The notes beneath the pieces were generated by a model. That model did no database searches and was not told the origin of the DNA. It saw nothing but the letters and a program-made list of their open reading frames with translations. The position numbers and the translations under genes are program-made. Below, piece after piece: positions 1 through 8,004 of a stretch of DNA of 64,000 nt (position 1 is its first letter; the number at the start of each line of letters is the position of its first letter). The stretch comes from Burkholderia sp. WP9 (GTDB lineage Bacteria > Pseudomonadota > Gammaproteobacteria > Burkholderiales > Burkholderiaceae). Location of the stretch: positions 1,736,001-1,800,000 of the forward strand of contig NZ_FNTG01000001.1 of the NCBI RefSeq assembly GCF_900104795.1. Direction: 5' to 3'.

Positions 1-1
1 G

Positions 2-367
2 CGCGACAAGGCAAGCGGCCGGATCGTCTCGGAAGCGTTTCATCTGCCGGAGCGGCGCATTGGCGAACGGCATGACCTGGGCTTGACGGTCGCCGCGGAG
101 CGTAACGGCGACGGCTGGCAGCTCGTGATCGAAACAAGGCGTTTTGCGCGCTTCCTTCATATCGTTGATACACACTACCGTGCCGCGCACGACTGGTTCC
201 ATCTGCCACCGAACCGCCGTTGCGTCGTGCCGCTCATCCCGCTCACACCGCCGGACGGTTTGGTTGCACACGCATCGAATGCCGTGTTTAAAGCTGATGC
301 AACATATGCGGCGCCCGCCGGAGAAGTTCGCGCGGTCAATGCGATATCCGCCACGTTCTACGGCTGA
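2..367 (+). CDS. beta-mannosidase-like glycoside hydrolase family 2 protein, C-terminal fragment
   Basis: The frame is open from the window edge and ends at a TGA at 365-367, so only about 121 C-terminal residues are visible. They look like the last immunoglobulin-like domain of GH2 beta-mannosidases; the stretch DWFHLPPNRR resembles the conserved D-x-F-x-L-x-P motif of that domain. The catalytic barrel would lie upstream. The gene immediately precedes exopolysaccharide genes on the same strand, which fits a mannose-containing polymer, but that link is inference. Family assignment is moderate because no catalytic residues are visible. Confidence 0.55.
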   Translation, partial: RDKASGRIVSEAFHLPERRIGERHDLGLTVAAERNGDGWQLVIETRRFARFLHIVDTHYRAAHDWFHLPPNRRCVVPLIPLTPPDGLVAHASNAVFKADATYAAPAGEVRAVNAISATFYG

Positions 368-997
368 ACGTCTCCCTGATCTAGCCACCCCTTCGCGAAG
401 CGCGTAAAACCTCGCGCTGCGCGGATCCATCTGTCTGGTCTGCGGAATCACTGTTGGTTTTTCTCAGACTTTTGCGTCGCCAAAAACCTCATCGGTACGC
501 CACCGCACGCAGCGTGTCGAACACATCTGAATCAAATCCGGCACATCCCGGACGCCGTATCAAAACGCATCCTGATGGGCTGATTCAACCGTGAGACACC
601 CGGCACCAGGCCCCTACCAGCACCCGCCAGGCCAATCCCAGCAAGGCGTTGATCCGAATCGACAGACCCCGCGAAGCGGCCTCGGAGCGCGAGGCCGTTG
701 TACAGATTTGAAACAAAAAGGCGCGTTTGGCTTCGCACGCCGCTAAGACTTGGTACGTTACCCCGCACCAGTCCTCGTTTCTCCTACCGCTGGCACGCTC
801 CTCGCTAATAGAAGAGCGCAACACAGCGTCACCGCAGATGAGATCGACAACAACGGCGGCGTGCATCAGGCCAATACGGGGCCGGTCCTGTTCATCCTTC
901 GCTGCTCGCCAGGCAGCAAGTCGTCTAACAAGGGATGCAGGCATCGGATCAAAAACAGAAAGTCACGCAGAGCGCGACTTTCACGCGAGGACCGATC
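368..997. other. 630-bp stretch with no supported gene
   Basis: Short open frames occur on both strands (for example 585-944 minus), but none has a convincing ribosome binding site or recognisable family. A perfect 7-bp stem (GGCCTCG/CGAGGCC, 678-696, 5-nt loop) lies here without a following T-run. The stretch probably holds the promoter of the Crp/Fnr-type gene at 998. Confidence 0.5.
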
Positions 998-1732
998 ATG
1001 TTGACACTTCAATCCGATTTGCACGGTAACCATTTGCTCGGCGCATTGCCGTCCCACGAATGGCAGGCCCTGGCTCCTCATCTCGAACTGGTTCACCTGC
1101 GCACCGAGCAATTGCTGTGTGACTCCGGTCAACGCATTCATCACGTCTACTTCCCGACCACTGCGATCATCTCGATGCTCTCGACGATGGAAGACGGCAG
1201 TTCGGTCGAAATCGCCGCGGTGGGCCGCGAAGGCATGACGGGCGTGCCGGTGCTCACGGGTGGCGAGACCATGCCGAATCGCGTACAGGTTCAATGCGCC
1301 GGCTTCGCGTACCGGATGAGCGCACAGGCGCTCAAGCAACAATTCGCCCGCTCCGACTTTCTGCGCCGCCTGATGCTGCTGTATATGCACGCGCTGCTCA
1401 CGCAAGTCGCGCAAACGGCCGCCTGCAACCGCCACCACGCGCTGAACAAGCAACTGTGCCGCTGGTTGCTGATCGAGGTGGACCGTGTCGCGTCGAATGA
1501 TCTGACCGTGACCCAGCAACTGATCGCCGACATGCTCGGCGTGCGCCGCGAAGGCATTACCGAAGCGGCCGGCAAGTTGCACGACGAAGGCCTGATTCAC
1601 CATAGCCGCGGCCACATCAAGGTGCTCGACCGTAAAGGACTCGAAGCACGCGCCTGCGAATGCTATGGCCTCGTCAAGCGCGAATTCGACCGCCTTCTAC
1701 CCCGTCTGCGCCAGGCTGAAACTGTCGAGTAA
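998..1732 (+). CDS. Crp/Fnr family transcriptional regulator
   Basis: A 244-residue cytoplasmic DNA-binding protein. Residues about 15-130 form a cyclic-nucleotide-binding-like jelly roll (LLCDSGQRIHHVYF, AVGREGMTGVPVLTGG) and residues about 170-205 form a winged helix-turn-helix (QLIADMLGVRREGITEAAGKL). No FNR-type N-terminal cysteine cluster is present, so an iron-sulfur sensor is unlikely; the ligand is unknown. The ATG at 998 is chosen because GAGG at 987-990 sits 7 nt upstream; an in-frame upstream start at 935 lacks a comparable site. It precedes the polysaccharide genes by 35 bp and may regulate them, by position only. Confidence 0.85.
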   Translation: MLTLQSDLHGNHLLGALPSHEWQALAPHLELVHLRTEQLLCDSGQRIHHVYFPTTAIISMLSTMEDGSSVEIAAVGREGMTGVPVLTGGETMPNRVQVQCAGFAYRMSAQALKQQFARSDFLRRLMLLYMHALLTQVAQTAACNRHHALNKQLCRWLLIEVDRVASNDLTVTQQLIADMLGVRREGITEAAGKLHDEGLIHHSRGHIKVLDRKGLEARACECYGLVKREFDRLLPRLRQAETVE

Positions 1733-1767
1733 GCGCTGGTTCGTCCGACTAATGGGTAGAGTCAAAC

Positions 1768-3153
1768 ATGTTCAGGAATACTGCGCGATTCCTCGACGCA
1801 CTCTTCGTGATTGCGGGGGGCCTGCTCGCTCACTGGATGCGGTTCTCGACGCCGAGCGCGGTGTCGGACACCGAGCGTCTTCTGATCGCCTTCAACTGCG
1901 TGCTGGTTCTGCTGCTGTTTCCCGGCTTCGGGGTTTATGAAACCTGGCGCGGCAAACCTTTGTCCTCCATGCTGGCAAGAGTTGCCGCCGCATGGATAGT
2001 GGTGGTCGCCACCGCGCTGATCCTCGCGTTCACGCTGCATCGTATGGATGCCGTGTCGCGTTTGTGGTTCGGCTACTCCACGCTGATTTCCGGCGCGCTG
2101 ATCATCGCGGCCAAGTGCCTCGTGCATGTGGCATTACGCTTCGTGCGCAGCCGCGGGATGAATTACCGCACCGTCGCGATAGTCGGCGCACCCGGCTTCG
2201 CACGCACGCTGCTCGCCCATCTCGAACATGCACCGCAAGCCGGCTTCAAACCGGTCTGCCTGTTCGACACCAGCCTCGAAGCGGCCGGGAACTACGGTGC
2301 GCGTCCGCACCGTCTGCCGGTACTGACCGATCTGAACGCGTTCGCCGCCAAGGTGCGCGAAGAACACGTCAACGAAGTGTGGCTCGCGTTGCCGCTTTCC
2401 GAAGAACACACGATTTACCGGTTCACGCGCACGTTCCGGCATGACTTCGTGAATCTGCGCTTCATTCCCGATGTGCGCAGCCTCTCGCTTTTCAATCACG
2501 CGCTGGTCGATGTCGTCGGTTTACCGACGCTCAACCTGAGCGCGACGCCCTTCTCGCCGCCGCAGATGTGGCCCAAGCTGATCTTCGACCGCCTGTTCGC
2601 GGCAGCCGCGCTGTTCGCGCTCGCGCCGGTGTTCGTGGTGCTCGCGATCGGCATCAAGCTCGGCTCGCCTGGGCCGGTGTTCTTTCGCCAGATTCGCAAA
2701 GGCGTGGACGGTCAGCCGTTCGCGATCTACAAGTTCCGTTCGATGACCGTGCATCACGAAGCGCAGGGCCAACTCACCCAGGCCTCGCGCAACGACGCGC
2801 GCATCACGAAGCTCGGTGGCTTCATGCGCCGCACGAGCCTCGACGAACTGCCGCAGTTTCTCAACGTGCTGCTCGGCCAGATGTCGGTGGTCGGCCCGCG
2901 TCCGCATGCGGTCGAACACGACGATCTCTACAAGGATCAGGTGTACGGCTACATGTACCGCTACCGGATCAAGCCCGGCATTACCGGCTGGGCGCAGGTC
3001 AACGGCTATCGCGGTGCCACCAGCAAGGTGGAAAAAATGGAAGCGCGCGTCAAGTTCGATCTCTTCTACATCTATAACTGGTCGTTCTGGTTCGACATGA
3101 AGATCGTGTTCATTACGATCTTCAAGGGCTTTGTCGGCCGCAACGCATTCTGA
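1768..3153 (+). CDS. undecaprenyl-phosphate sugar phosphotransferase (exopolysaccharide initiating enzyme)
   Basis: A 461-residue inner-membrane enzyme of the WcaJ/BceB type, which transfers sugar-1-phosphate (usually glucose) to undecaprenyl phosphate as the first step of a repeat unit. Four hydrophobic segments lie in residues 1-120, followed by a CoA-binding-like middle region and a further membrane segment at about 276-298. The C-terminal bacterial sugar transferase domain has IYKFRSM, RRTSLDELPQFLNVL, MSVVGPRPHA and IKPGITGWAQVNGYRG. Length fits the family. The sugar specificity is inferred; the family also includes galactose and phospho-sugar variants. The next gene starts within a few bases. 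Confidence 0.92.
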   Translation: MFRNTARFLDALFVIAGGLLAHWMRFSTPSAVSDTERLLIAFNCVLVLLLFPGFGVYETWRGKPLSSMLARVAAAWIVVVATALILAFTLHRMDAVSRLWFGYSTLISGALIIAAKCLVHVALRFVRSRGMNYRTVAIVGAPGFARTLLAHLEHAPQAGFKPVCLFDTSLEAAGNYGARPHRLPVLTDLNAFAAKVREEHVNEVWLALPLSEEHTIYRFTRTFRHDFVNLRFIPDVRSLSLFNHALVDVVGLPTLNLSATPFSPPQMWPKLIFDRLFAAAALFALAPVFVVLAIGIKLGSPGPVFFRQIRKGVDGQPFAIYKFRSMTVHHEAQGQLTQASRNDARITKLGGFMRRTSLDELPQFLNVLLGQMSVVGPRPHAVEHDDLYKDQVYGYMYRYRIKPGITGWAQVNGYRGATSKVEKMEARVKFDLFYIYNWSFWFDMKIVFITIFKGFVGRNAF

Positions 3154-3176
3154 TCATGCCAATACGGGAACCGTTC

Positions 3177-4109
3177 GTGAAAGTCTCCGTGATCGTGCCG
3201 ACCTACCGGCGCACCGCCGACCTGGCGCGCTGCCTCGCGGCACTCGACACGCAGGAGCGCCGCGCCGACGAGGTGATCGTGATCGCCCGTCACGACGATT
3301 ACGCCACGCTTGACTGGCTACGCACCCGCGAGGCCAACCGGCCCGATCCGCGCCGCTCGGTCGTACTGGTGCGCAAGCCCGGCGTGGTCGCCGCATACAA
3401 CCTCGGCATCGAGAGCGCGAGCGGCAACGTGCTCTGCTTCACCGACGACGACGCCGCGCCGCATTCCGACTGGGTCGCGCGGATCGCGCGCGCCTTCGAA
3501 CGCGATGCGACGCTCGGCGGCCTGGGCGGGCGCGACATCGTGCATGAACGCCACGGCATCCTGCAGGGGCAGAAGCCGCGCGTGGGCCTCGTGCGCTGGT
3601 ATGGGCGGACCATCGGCAATCACCATATCGGCCACGGCAAGGCGCGCGAAGTGCAGGTGCTCAAAGGCGTGAACATGTCGTTTCGCCGCGAGGCGATCGG
3701 CGCGTTGCGCTTCGACGGCCGCTTGCGCGGCACCGGCGCACAGGTTCACTGCGAGATGGCCTTCAGTCTCGACATAGAGCGGCGCGGCTGGAAACTGATC
3801 TACGACCCGGCGCTCCTGGTAGAGCACTTCCCGGCGCAGCGCAGCGACGAAGACCAGCGTTTCACCTTCAACGACGCGGCGTTCTATAACGCGTCGTTCA
3901 ATCTCCGACTCATCATGTGCGAATACCTGACGCCGCCTGGCCGATGGGCGTTCGTCGCTTACTCGACGCTGATCGGCGATCGCGCGGACCCGGGGTTTCT
4001 GCGCGCATTGTCACTGGCATTCGAGCGCGGAGGCGTAGCGCTTGCGCTGCGCAAATGGCGAGTCGGCCTACGCGCAATGCGCGGGGCATGGCAGGAAGCG
4101 ATGCGCTGA
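3177..4109 (+). CDS. glycosyltransferase family 2
   Basis: A 310-residue GT-A fold glycosyltransferase. The N-terminus has the nucleotide-sugar fold (VSVIVPTYRR) and a metal-binding acidic cluster in CFTDDDAAPHSDWV at about residues 86-99. The acceptor domain has KGVNMSFRREA and a probable catalytic acidic stretch near CEMAFSLDIERRGW. I prefer the GTG at 3177 because GGGAA at 3166-3170 precedes it; the ATG at 3156, 2 bp after the upstream stop, has no ribosome binding site and would add seven residues. It probably adds one sugar to the lipid-linked repeat unit made by the upstream enzyme. Donor and linkage cannot be read from the sequence. Confidence 0.88.
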   Translation: MKVSVIVPTYRRTADLARCLAALDTQERRADEVIVIARHDDYATLDWLRTREANRPDPRRSVVLVRKPGVVAAYNLGIESASGNVLCFTDDDAAPHSDWVARIARAFERDATLGGLGGRDIVHERHGILQGQKPRVGLVRWYGRTIGNHHIGHGKAREVQVLKGVNMSFRREAIGALRFDGRLRGTGAQVHCEMAFSLDIERRGWKLIYDPALLVEHFPAQRSDEDQRFTFNDAAFYNASFNLRLIMCEYLTPPGRWAFVAYSTLIGDRADPGFLRALSLAFERGGVALALRKWRVGLRAMRGAWQEAMR

Positions 4110-4115
4110 CGCTCA

Positions 4116-4146
4116 ACGCAACTGATCGACGCAACTGATCGACGCA
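4116..4146. repeat. 13-bp tandem direct repeat
   Basis: ACGCAACTGATCG occurs at 4116-4128 and 4129-4141, followed by a partial ACGCA at 4142-4146. It starts 6 bp after the glycosyltransferase stop codon and lies upstream of the kinase gene, where a regulatory site could be. Function unknown. Confidence 0.6.
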
Positions 4147-4173
4147 CCGGTTTCTCGCGGGGGGGACCACAAC

Positions 4174-4272
4174 ATGACTATCAGAACGATGGCCGTCGGG
4201 CTCTCGGCAGCATCGCTTTTCCACACACCACAGTTGTTCAGAACAATCGCTCGCAACGGGGTATCACTATGA
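4174..4272 (+). CDS. possible 32-residue leader peptide coupled to the tyrosine kinase gene
   Basis: An ATG at 4174 follows a G-rich potential ribosome binding site (4159-4166) and opens a 32-codon frame. Its TGA (4270-4272) overlaps the kinase ATG (4269-4271) in the ATGA arrangement typical of translational coupling. The peptide begins MTIRTMAVGLSAASLF and is mildly hydrophobic, with no recognised domain. It could be a genuine leader or small protein, or chance; only the overlap and spacing support it. Confidence 0.35.
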   Translation: MTIRTMAVGLSAASLFHTPQLFRTIARNGVSL

Positions 4273-6677
4273 GTACATACGACATGCTGGAACCGGGACC
4301 GGCGTCCAGCAGCGACGAAGACGCCGTGATGCGCGACCTCTTGCGCATGGTCATGGATCAGATCTGGTGGGTGATCGGCATTGCCGCGAGCGTGATTCTC
4401 GCCGCCGTGCTCTACACGAAGGTCGCCACGCCGATCTATTCCGCCGACGCGCTGCTCCAGGTCGACGCGCAAAGCAACAACAACGGCAGCACGCAGTCGC
4501 AGAATTCGCCGACGCTCACGCCGTCGGTCGGACCGATGCGCACCGACGCGGAAATCGAAATCATCAAGAGTCGCGCGGTGGTCGAGCCGGTGGTCGAACA
4601 GTTCAAGCTGAACTTCACCACGTCAGAAAAGACCATGCCGGTGCTCGGCAAGATCTCGGCGCTGTTCGCGCGGCCGGGCCATCCGCTCGGCGCGGCGTTC
4701 GGCCTGGATTCGTATGCGTGGGGCGGCGAGCAATTCGAGGTCCAGTCGATCGCCGTGCCGAAGTCGCTCGAAGGCGCGCGCCTCACGCTGCGCGTGCTCG
4801 AATACGGCCGCTATGAACTGACCGATGCGCTCGGCCAACAGATCCTCACCGGCGTCGCCGGCCAGGAAGCCGAAGGCGGCGGCGTCACGCTGTTCGTGAA
4901 GACGCTGGTGGCGCGTCCGGGCACCGAGTTCTACGTGACGCGCTACAACCAGCTCGACGCGGTCACCGGCTTGGCCGCCGGTTTGCAGGTCACGGAGAAA
5001 GGCCGCGACACCGGCGTCGTGCAACTGTCGTACACGGGCACCGACCCGCACGCGATCACCGACATCGCCAATGCGGTGGCCCACTCGTATCTGAAGCAAC
5101 GCACCGAACGCGCGCAGGAAGAAGCGAGCCGCATGCTGACCTTCCTGAACGGCGAATTGCCGCGCCTGCGCGAAGAAGTGAAGCGGACGGAAACCGCGTT
5201 GTCGGAGTATCAGTCGAAAGTCGGCTCGTTTTCGTTCCAGCCCACTCAGGAAGCCGGTGTGTACCTCGCCGGTGGCCTCGACTACGACAAGCAGCTCGGC
5301 ACGTTGCGCATTCAGCGCGCGCAACTGTTGCAGCGTTTCACCGAAGCGTCCCAGGAGGTGCAGCAGGTCGACGCGCAAATCGCCGCGATGACGCGCGAGA
5401 AGAAAAACTTCGAGGATCACTTCGCCTCCTTGCCGAGTTCCGAGCGCAACGCCATCGCCTTGCAGCGCGACGCGAAAGTGGCCGGAGAAATCTATGTGAC
5501 GCTGCTGAACAAAACACAGGAGCTTTCGATTTCGCGCGCCGGCACGATCGGCAACGTGCATATCATCGACGAAGCTTTGCTGCCGTCCCAGCCGGTGCGG
5601 CCGAAGTCGGCGCTGATCATTTCGGCCGGCACGGTGCTCGGCGTGATCGGCGGGATTCTGTTCGCGTTCTGCCGCCGTACGTTCTTTACCGGCGTGTCCG
5701 ACCCCGAGTTCGTCGAACGGCGCTTTCATCTGCCGATTTTCGGCTCGATCGCCTTCAGTCCGGAACAGGCGCGCAGCGACCGGCAATTGAGCGCGATGCG
5801 CCGCGCCGCCCTGCCCGGACCACGCTCCACGCCGACCGAAGTACGCGCGGTCGCGCACGAGCCGTCCGGCGTCATGCGCCTGCTGCGCTCGCGTTCGGCG
5901 GCCGACAGTCAAGCCCAGGTGGCGGTGGGCACGCAGACCGTCATCGGTTCGGGCAAGACGCCGATACGGCCGCTGCTGGTCAAGACGCATCCGTACGACA
6001 CGACGGTGGAAGGCTTGCGCGGGCTGCGCGCCACGCTGCAATTCGGCCTGCTCGACGCGCCCAACCGGATCGTCGCGATCACGAGCCCGGCGCCCTCGGA
6101 CGGCAAGAGCTTCCTGTGCGCGAACCTCGCCGCGCTGATGGCGGAATCGGGCAAGCGCGTGTTGCTGATCGACGCTGATCTGCGACGCGGCCGGCTCGCC
6201 CACTATCTTGGCCGCTCGCCTAACGGCGGCCTGACCGAACTGCTGACCGGCCAGGCGGATCTGGAAGCCGTGGCGCGCGCGACCGGCGTGGATGGCCTGC
6301 ACTTCATCGGGTCGGGCGCTTATCCGCCGAATCCGTCGGAGATTCTGACCTCGCCGCGTTTCAGCGAAATTCTCGCGCGCTTCGAGCAGGAGTTCGATCT
6401 GGTCATTGTGGATACGCCGCCGCTGCTGGCGGTGGCCGACGCCGCGGTGGTCGCCCACATCGCCGGGTCCACGGTGCTGGTGATGCGCTCGGGCGCGCAC
6501 ACCGAGGGCCACGTGGCCGATGCGCTGAAGAAACTGCGGCGCGCGCGTGCGCGGGTGGTGGGCGGCGTGATGAATGCCGTGCCGCTCAAGAGTCACAATC
6601 GCAACGGCACGTACGACTATGCCTATGCGTACACCTACTCTGCCGGTGACCCGCCTGACATTCATGCGCCGAGCTGA
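4269..6677 (+). CDS. polysaccharide biosynthesis tyrosine autokinase (Wzc/BceF type)
   Basis: An 802-residue polysaccharide co-polymerase with an attached bacterial tyrosine kinase. Membrane segments lie at about residues 32-52 and 446-467, enclosing a periplasmic Wzz domain with coiled-coil stretches. The cytoplasmic ATPase has Walker A SPAPSDGKS (about 605-613), Walker A' VLLIDADLRRG and Walker B LVIVDTPPLL (about 713), and ends in a tyrosine cluster YDYAYAYTY that is the usual autophosphorylation site. The family controls chain length and export of exopolysaccharide. Unlike the classical order, no outer-membrane exporter or low-molecular-weight phosphatase gene is next to it in this window. 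A strong terminator follows. Confidence 0.93.
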   Translation: MSTYDMLEPGPASSSDEDAVMRDLLRMVMDQIWWVIGIAASVILAAVLYTKVATPIYSADALLQVDAQSNNNGSTQSQNSPTLTPSVGPMRTDAEIEIIKSRAVVEPVVEQFKLNFTTSEKTMPVLGKISALFARPGHPLGAAFGLDSYAWGGEQFEVQSIAVPKSLEGARLTLRVLEYGRYELTDALGQQILTGVAGQEAEGGGVTLFVKTLVARPGTEFYVTRYNQLDAVTGLAAGLQVTEKGRDTGVVQLSYTGTDPHAITDIANAVAHSYLKQRTERAQEEASRMLTFLNGELPRLREEVKRTETALSEYQSKVGSFSFQPTQEAGVYLAGGLDYDKQLGTLRIQRAQLLQRFTEASQEVQQVDAQIAAMTREKKNFEDHFASLPSSERNAIALQRDAKVAGEIYVTLLNKTQELSISRAGTIGNVHIIDEALLPSQPVRPKSALIISAGTVLGVIGGILFAFCRRTFFTGVSDPEFVERRFHLPIFGSIAFSPEQARSDRQLSAMRRAALPGPRSTPTEVRAVAHEPSGVMRLLRSRSAADSQAQVAVGTQTVIGSGKTPIRPLLVKTHPYDTTVEGLRGLRATLQFGLLDAPNRIVAITSPAPSDGKSFLCANLAALMAESGKRVLLIDADLRRGRLAHYLGRSPNGGLTELLTGQADLEAVARATGVDGLHFIGSGAYPPNPSEILTSPRFSEILARFEQEFDLVIVDTPPLLAVADAAVVAHIAGSTVLVMRSGAHTEGHVADALKKLRRARARVVGGVMNAVPLKSHNRNGTYDYAYAYTYSAGDPPDIHAPS

Positions 6678-6707
6678 AGCGCGTTGAGGGTTGGGCGCTG
6701 GACAAAG

Positions 6708-6742
6708 AAAGGGCTGCGCCGCATGAAGGCGCAGCCCTTTTG
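6708..6742 (+). terminator. intrinsic terminator after the tyrosine kinase gene
   Basis: A perfect 13-bp stem (6708-6720 with 6728-6740) encloses a 7-nt loop and runs into T residues. It lies 31 bp after the kinase stop and should end the plus-strand polysaccharide transcript. Confidence 0.9.
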
Positions 6743-7029
6743 TATTTGCACGGGGTATTCAGACCAAGACGACGCGCGAGCTCAGAACGCGCTGCTCGCG
6801 TGTGCCTATCCTTGCGTGTGGATCGAGGATGCGGGCGCGCACGCGCTTCTTACGCGAAGGTGCTTCGCATGCTTCGCGTGATCAAAACAGGAACAGCGCC
6901 AATGCGCCGAGCACCGACACCGGCGGTTAACAATGCCGCCGGTGCGACGTGGACAGGCTGAGGTGAATGGACGAGAAAAAGCTTGCCGGCCGGCACAGCG
7001 CACAGCACGACGCCGACGCTGCGCGGCGT
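6743..7029. other. intergenic stretch with one hairpin
   Basis: No gene is supported in these 287 bp. A perfect 9-bp stem, CACCGGCGG/CCGCCGGTG with a 9-nt loop, lies at 6918-6944, about 86 bp beyond the stop of the minus-strand higA. It lacks a T-run, so it is a weak terminator candidate for the toxin-antitoxin transcript. Confidence 0.45.
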
Positions 7030-7452
7030 TTACAGGAACGCGCTGACGTCGGTATGAAAACGCACGGCCAGCGCCTTGGCCACCTTCTTGCTGATGGCGC
7101 GGCGGCCCGCGAGGATATCGCTCACCACGGTAGGCGACGCGATACCTATCAGGTCCTTCTGCCTCAAGCCATGCGTTTCCAGCAAATGACGCAACACCTC
7201 GCGCGGCTCCGCTTTGGGAATCGTCACGTTGTGCGCTTCCCAGTTTTCGATCAGATCGGTCATGATCGCGAACAGATCGGACAGCGGATCTTCCTCGTTG
7301 CCATTCAGATGATCGGCAAGCGAGTTGGCGAGCCGCACCATGGTCTGGTAGTCCTGCTCGTTACGAATGGGTGTGATCGGCAACTGGGTTCGCAGTGCCG
7401 CCCAGGTTTGAGCGATGTCGGGAAAGGCTCCCGGAAGGCGATCGGCATTCAT
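7030..7452 (-). CDS. higA: HigA-type antitoxin with helix-turn-helix
   Basis: A 140-residue antitoxin that neutralises the adjacent HigB toxin and usually represses its own operon. The C-terminal Xre-like helix-turn-helix spans about residues 85-135 (LLETHGLRQKDLIGIASPTVVSDILAGRRAI in two overlapping parts). The ATG at 7452 is chosen because it overlaps the toxin stop as ATGA; a TTG 24 bases upstream is a less likely alternative. GAGGAAG lies 11 nt before the ATG. The pair sits inside the exopolysaccharide region, between the kinase and two glycosyltransferase genes. Confidence 0.88.
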   Translation of the reverse strand: MNADRLPGAFPDIAQTWAALRTQLPITPIRNEQDYQTMVRLANSLADHLNGNEEDPLSDLFAIMTDLIENWEAHNVTIPKAEPREVLRHLLETHGLRQKDLIGIASPTVVSDILAGRRAISKKVAKALAVRFHTDVSAFL

Positions 7453-7748
7453 GAGTTTAGATTCTTCCTCGTCCAATGGTCGTACTCCGCATGCGTCATG
7501 ACATGACGAACGAATAACGACTGCCTGTTGTAGTGAATCGCCGCAACGATCCGGAACCGGTTGCCGCCTACATCGAAAACGGTGTATTGAGGCGGCACGT
7601 AGTCCACGCGGGCGAACGTCTGCTTCAGGTCGTTATAGCCATACGCGAGGCATGCCTGCGCCAGTGAATACCACGTCAATAGCGCACTGCGCGCGCCCGG
7701 ATGTCTCTTTATGAAGTCCAGCAACGCTTTCTTTGAAATGACCCGCAT
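7449..7748 (-). CDS. higB: HigB family type II toxin (mRNA interferase)
   Basis: A 99-residue RelE-superfamily toxin expected to cleave mRNA on the ribosome. It starts MRVISKKALLDFIKRHPGA and has the family's core NRFRIVAAIHYNRQSLFVRH followed by MTHAEYD. The ATG at 7748 is preceded by GAGGAAA at good spacing; an upstream in-frame start at 7799 is not needed. Toxin first, antitoxin second with a 4-nt overlap is the normal order for higBA. Promoter and candidate operator lie at 7888-7928. Family assignment is firm; activity is inferred. Confidence 0.88.
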   Translation of the reverse strand: MRVISKKALLDFIKRHPGARSALLTWYSLAQACLAYGYNDLKQTFARVDYVPPQYTVFDVGGNRFRIVAAIHYNRQSLFVRHVMTHAEYDHWTRKNLNS

Positions 7749-7887
7749 CGGATTTCCTCGCACGTTTTCGCGCGCTGAACATGCGCGCTTCACCTGCAAG
7801 GCTAAACGGAGCGAATCGACACCGATAGCCGGCCGGACGGCATAGTCCGAACGGCTATTTACAGCTCACTGTGGTACCACGAACAGC

Positions 7888-7928
7888 ATTTTATTCGCAT
7901 ACCGCGAAGTTCGCAATATGCGAATAAA
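7888..7928 (-). promoter_or_regulatory. higBA promoter covered by a long palindrome (candidate operator)
   Basis: A near-perfect palindrome centred on 7909 spans 7890-7928: 12-bp outer arms (TTTATTCGCATA/TATGCGAATAAA) and 5-bp inner arms (GCGAA/TTCGC) broken only by CC opposite AA. On the minus strand it contains TTGCGA (7916-7911), a 17-bp spacer and TAAAAT (7893-7888), a plausible sigma-70 promoter reading toward higB. A palindrome spanning both hexamers is what antitoxin autoregulation would need. The leader to higB would be about 130 nt. Confidence 0.65.
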
Positions 7929-7934
7929 GAGACA

Positions 7935-7953
7935 GCCCGGCGCTTCTCCGGGC
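7935..7953 (-). terminator. possible weak terminator of the minus-strand glycosyltransferase
   Basis: GCCCGG (7935-7940) and CCGGGC (7948-7953) form a 6-bp stem with a 7-nt loop. On the minus strand it is followed by TGTCTCTTTATT, a broken T-run. It lies about 50 bp past the glycosyltransferase stop and just upstream of the higBA promoter. Confidence 0.4.
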
Positions 7954-8004
7954 CGTTCCCCCAACCCATACCGGCCCCAGCTGACAAGCTCACGTTCGAG
8001 CCCG

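Noticed and set aside
585..944. 119-residue minus-strand frame in the first intergenic region
   Set aside because: No ribosome binding site, no family resemblance, and overlapping frames on the other strand are equally open.
4623..6665. 680-residue open frame on the minus strand across the tyrosine kinase gene
   Set aside because: It is the antisense of a clear kinase in high-GC DNA, is Arg/His-rich, and has no recognisable domain.
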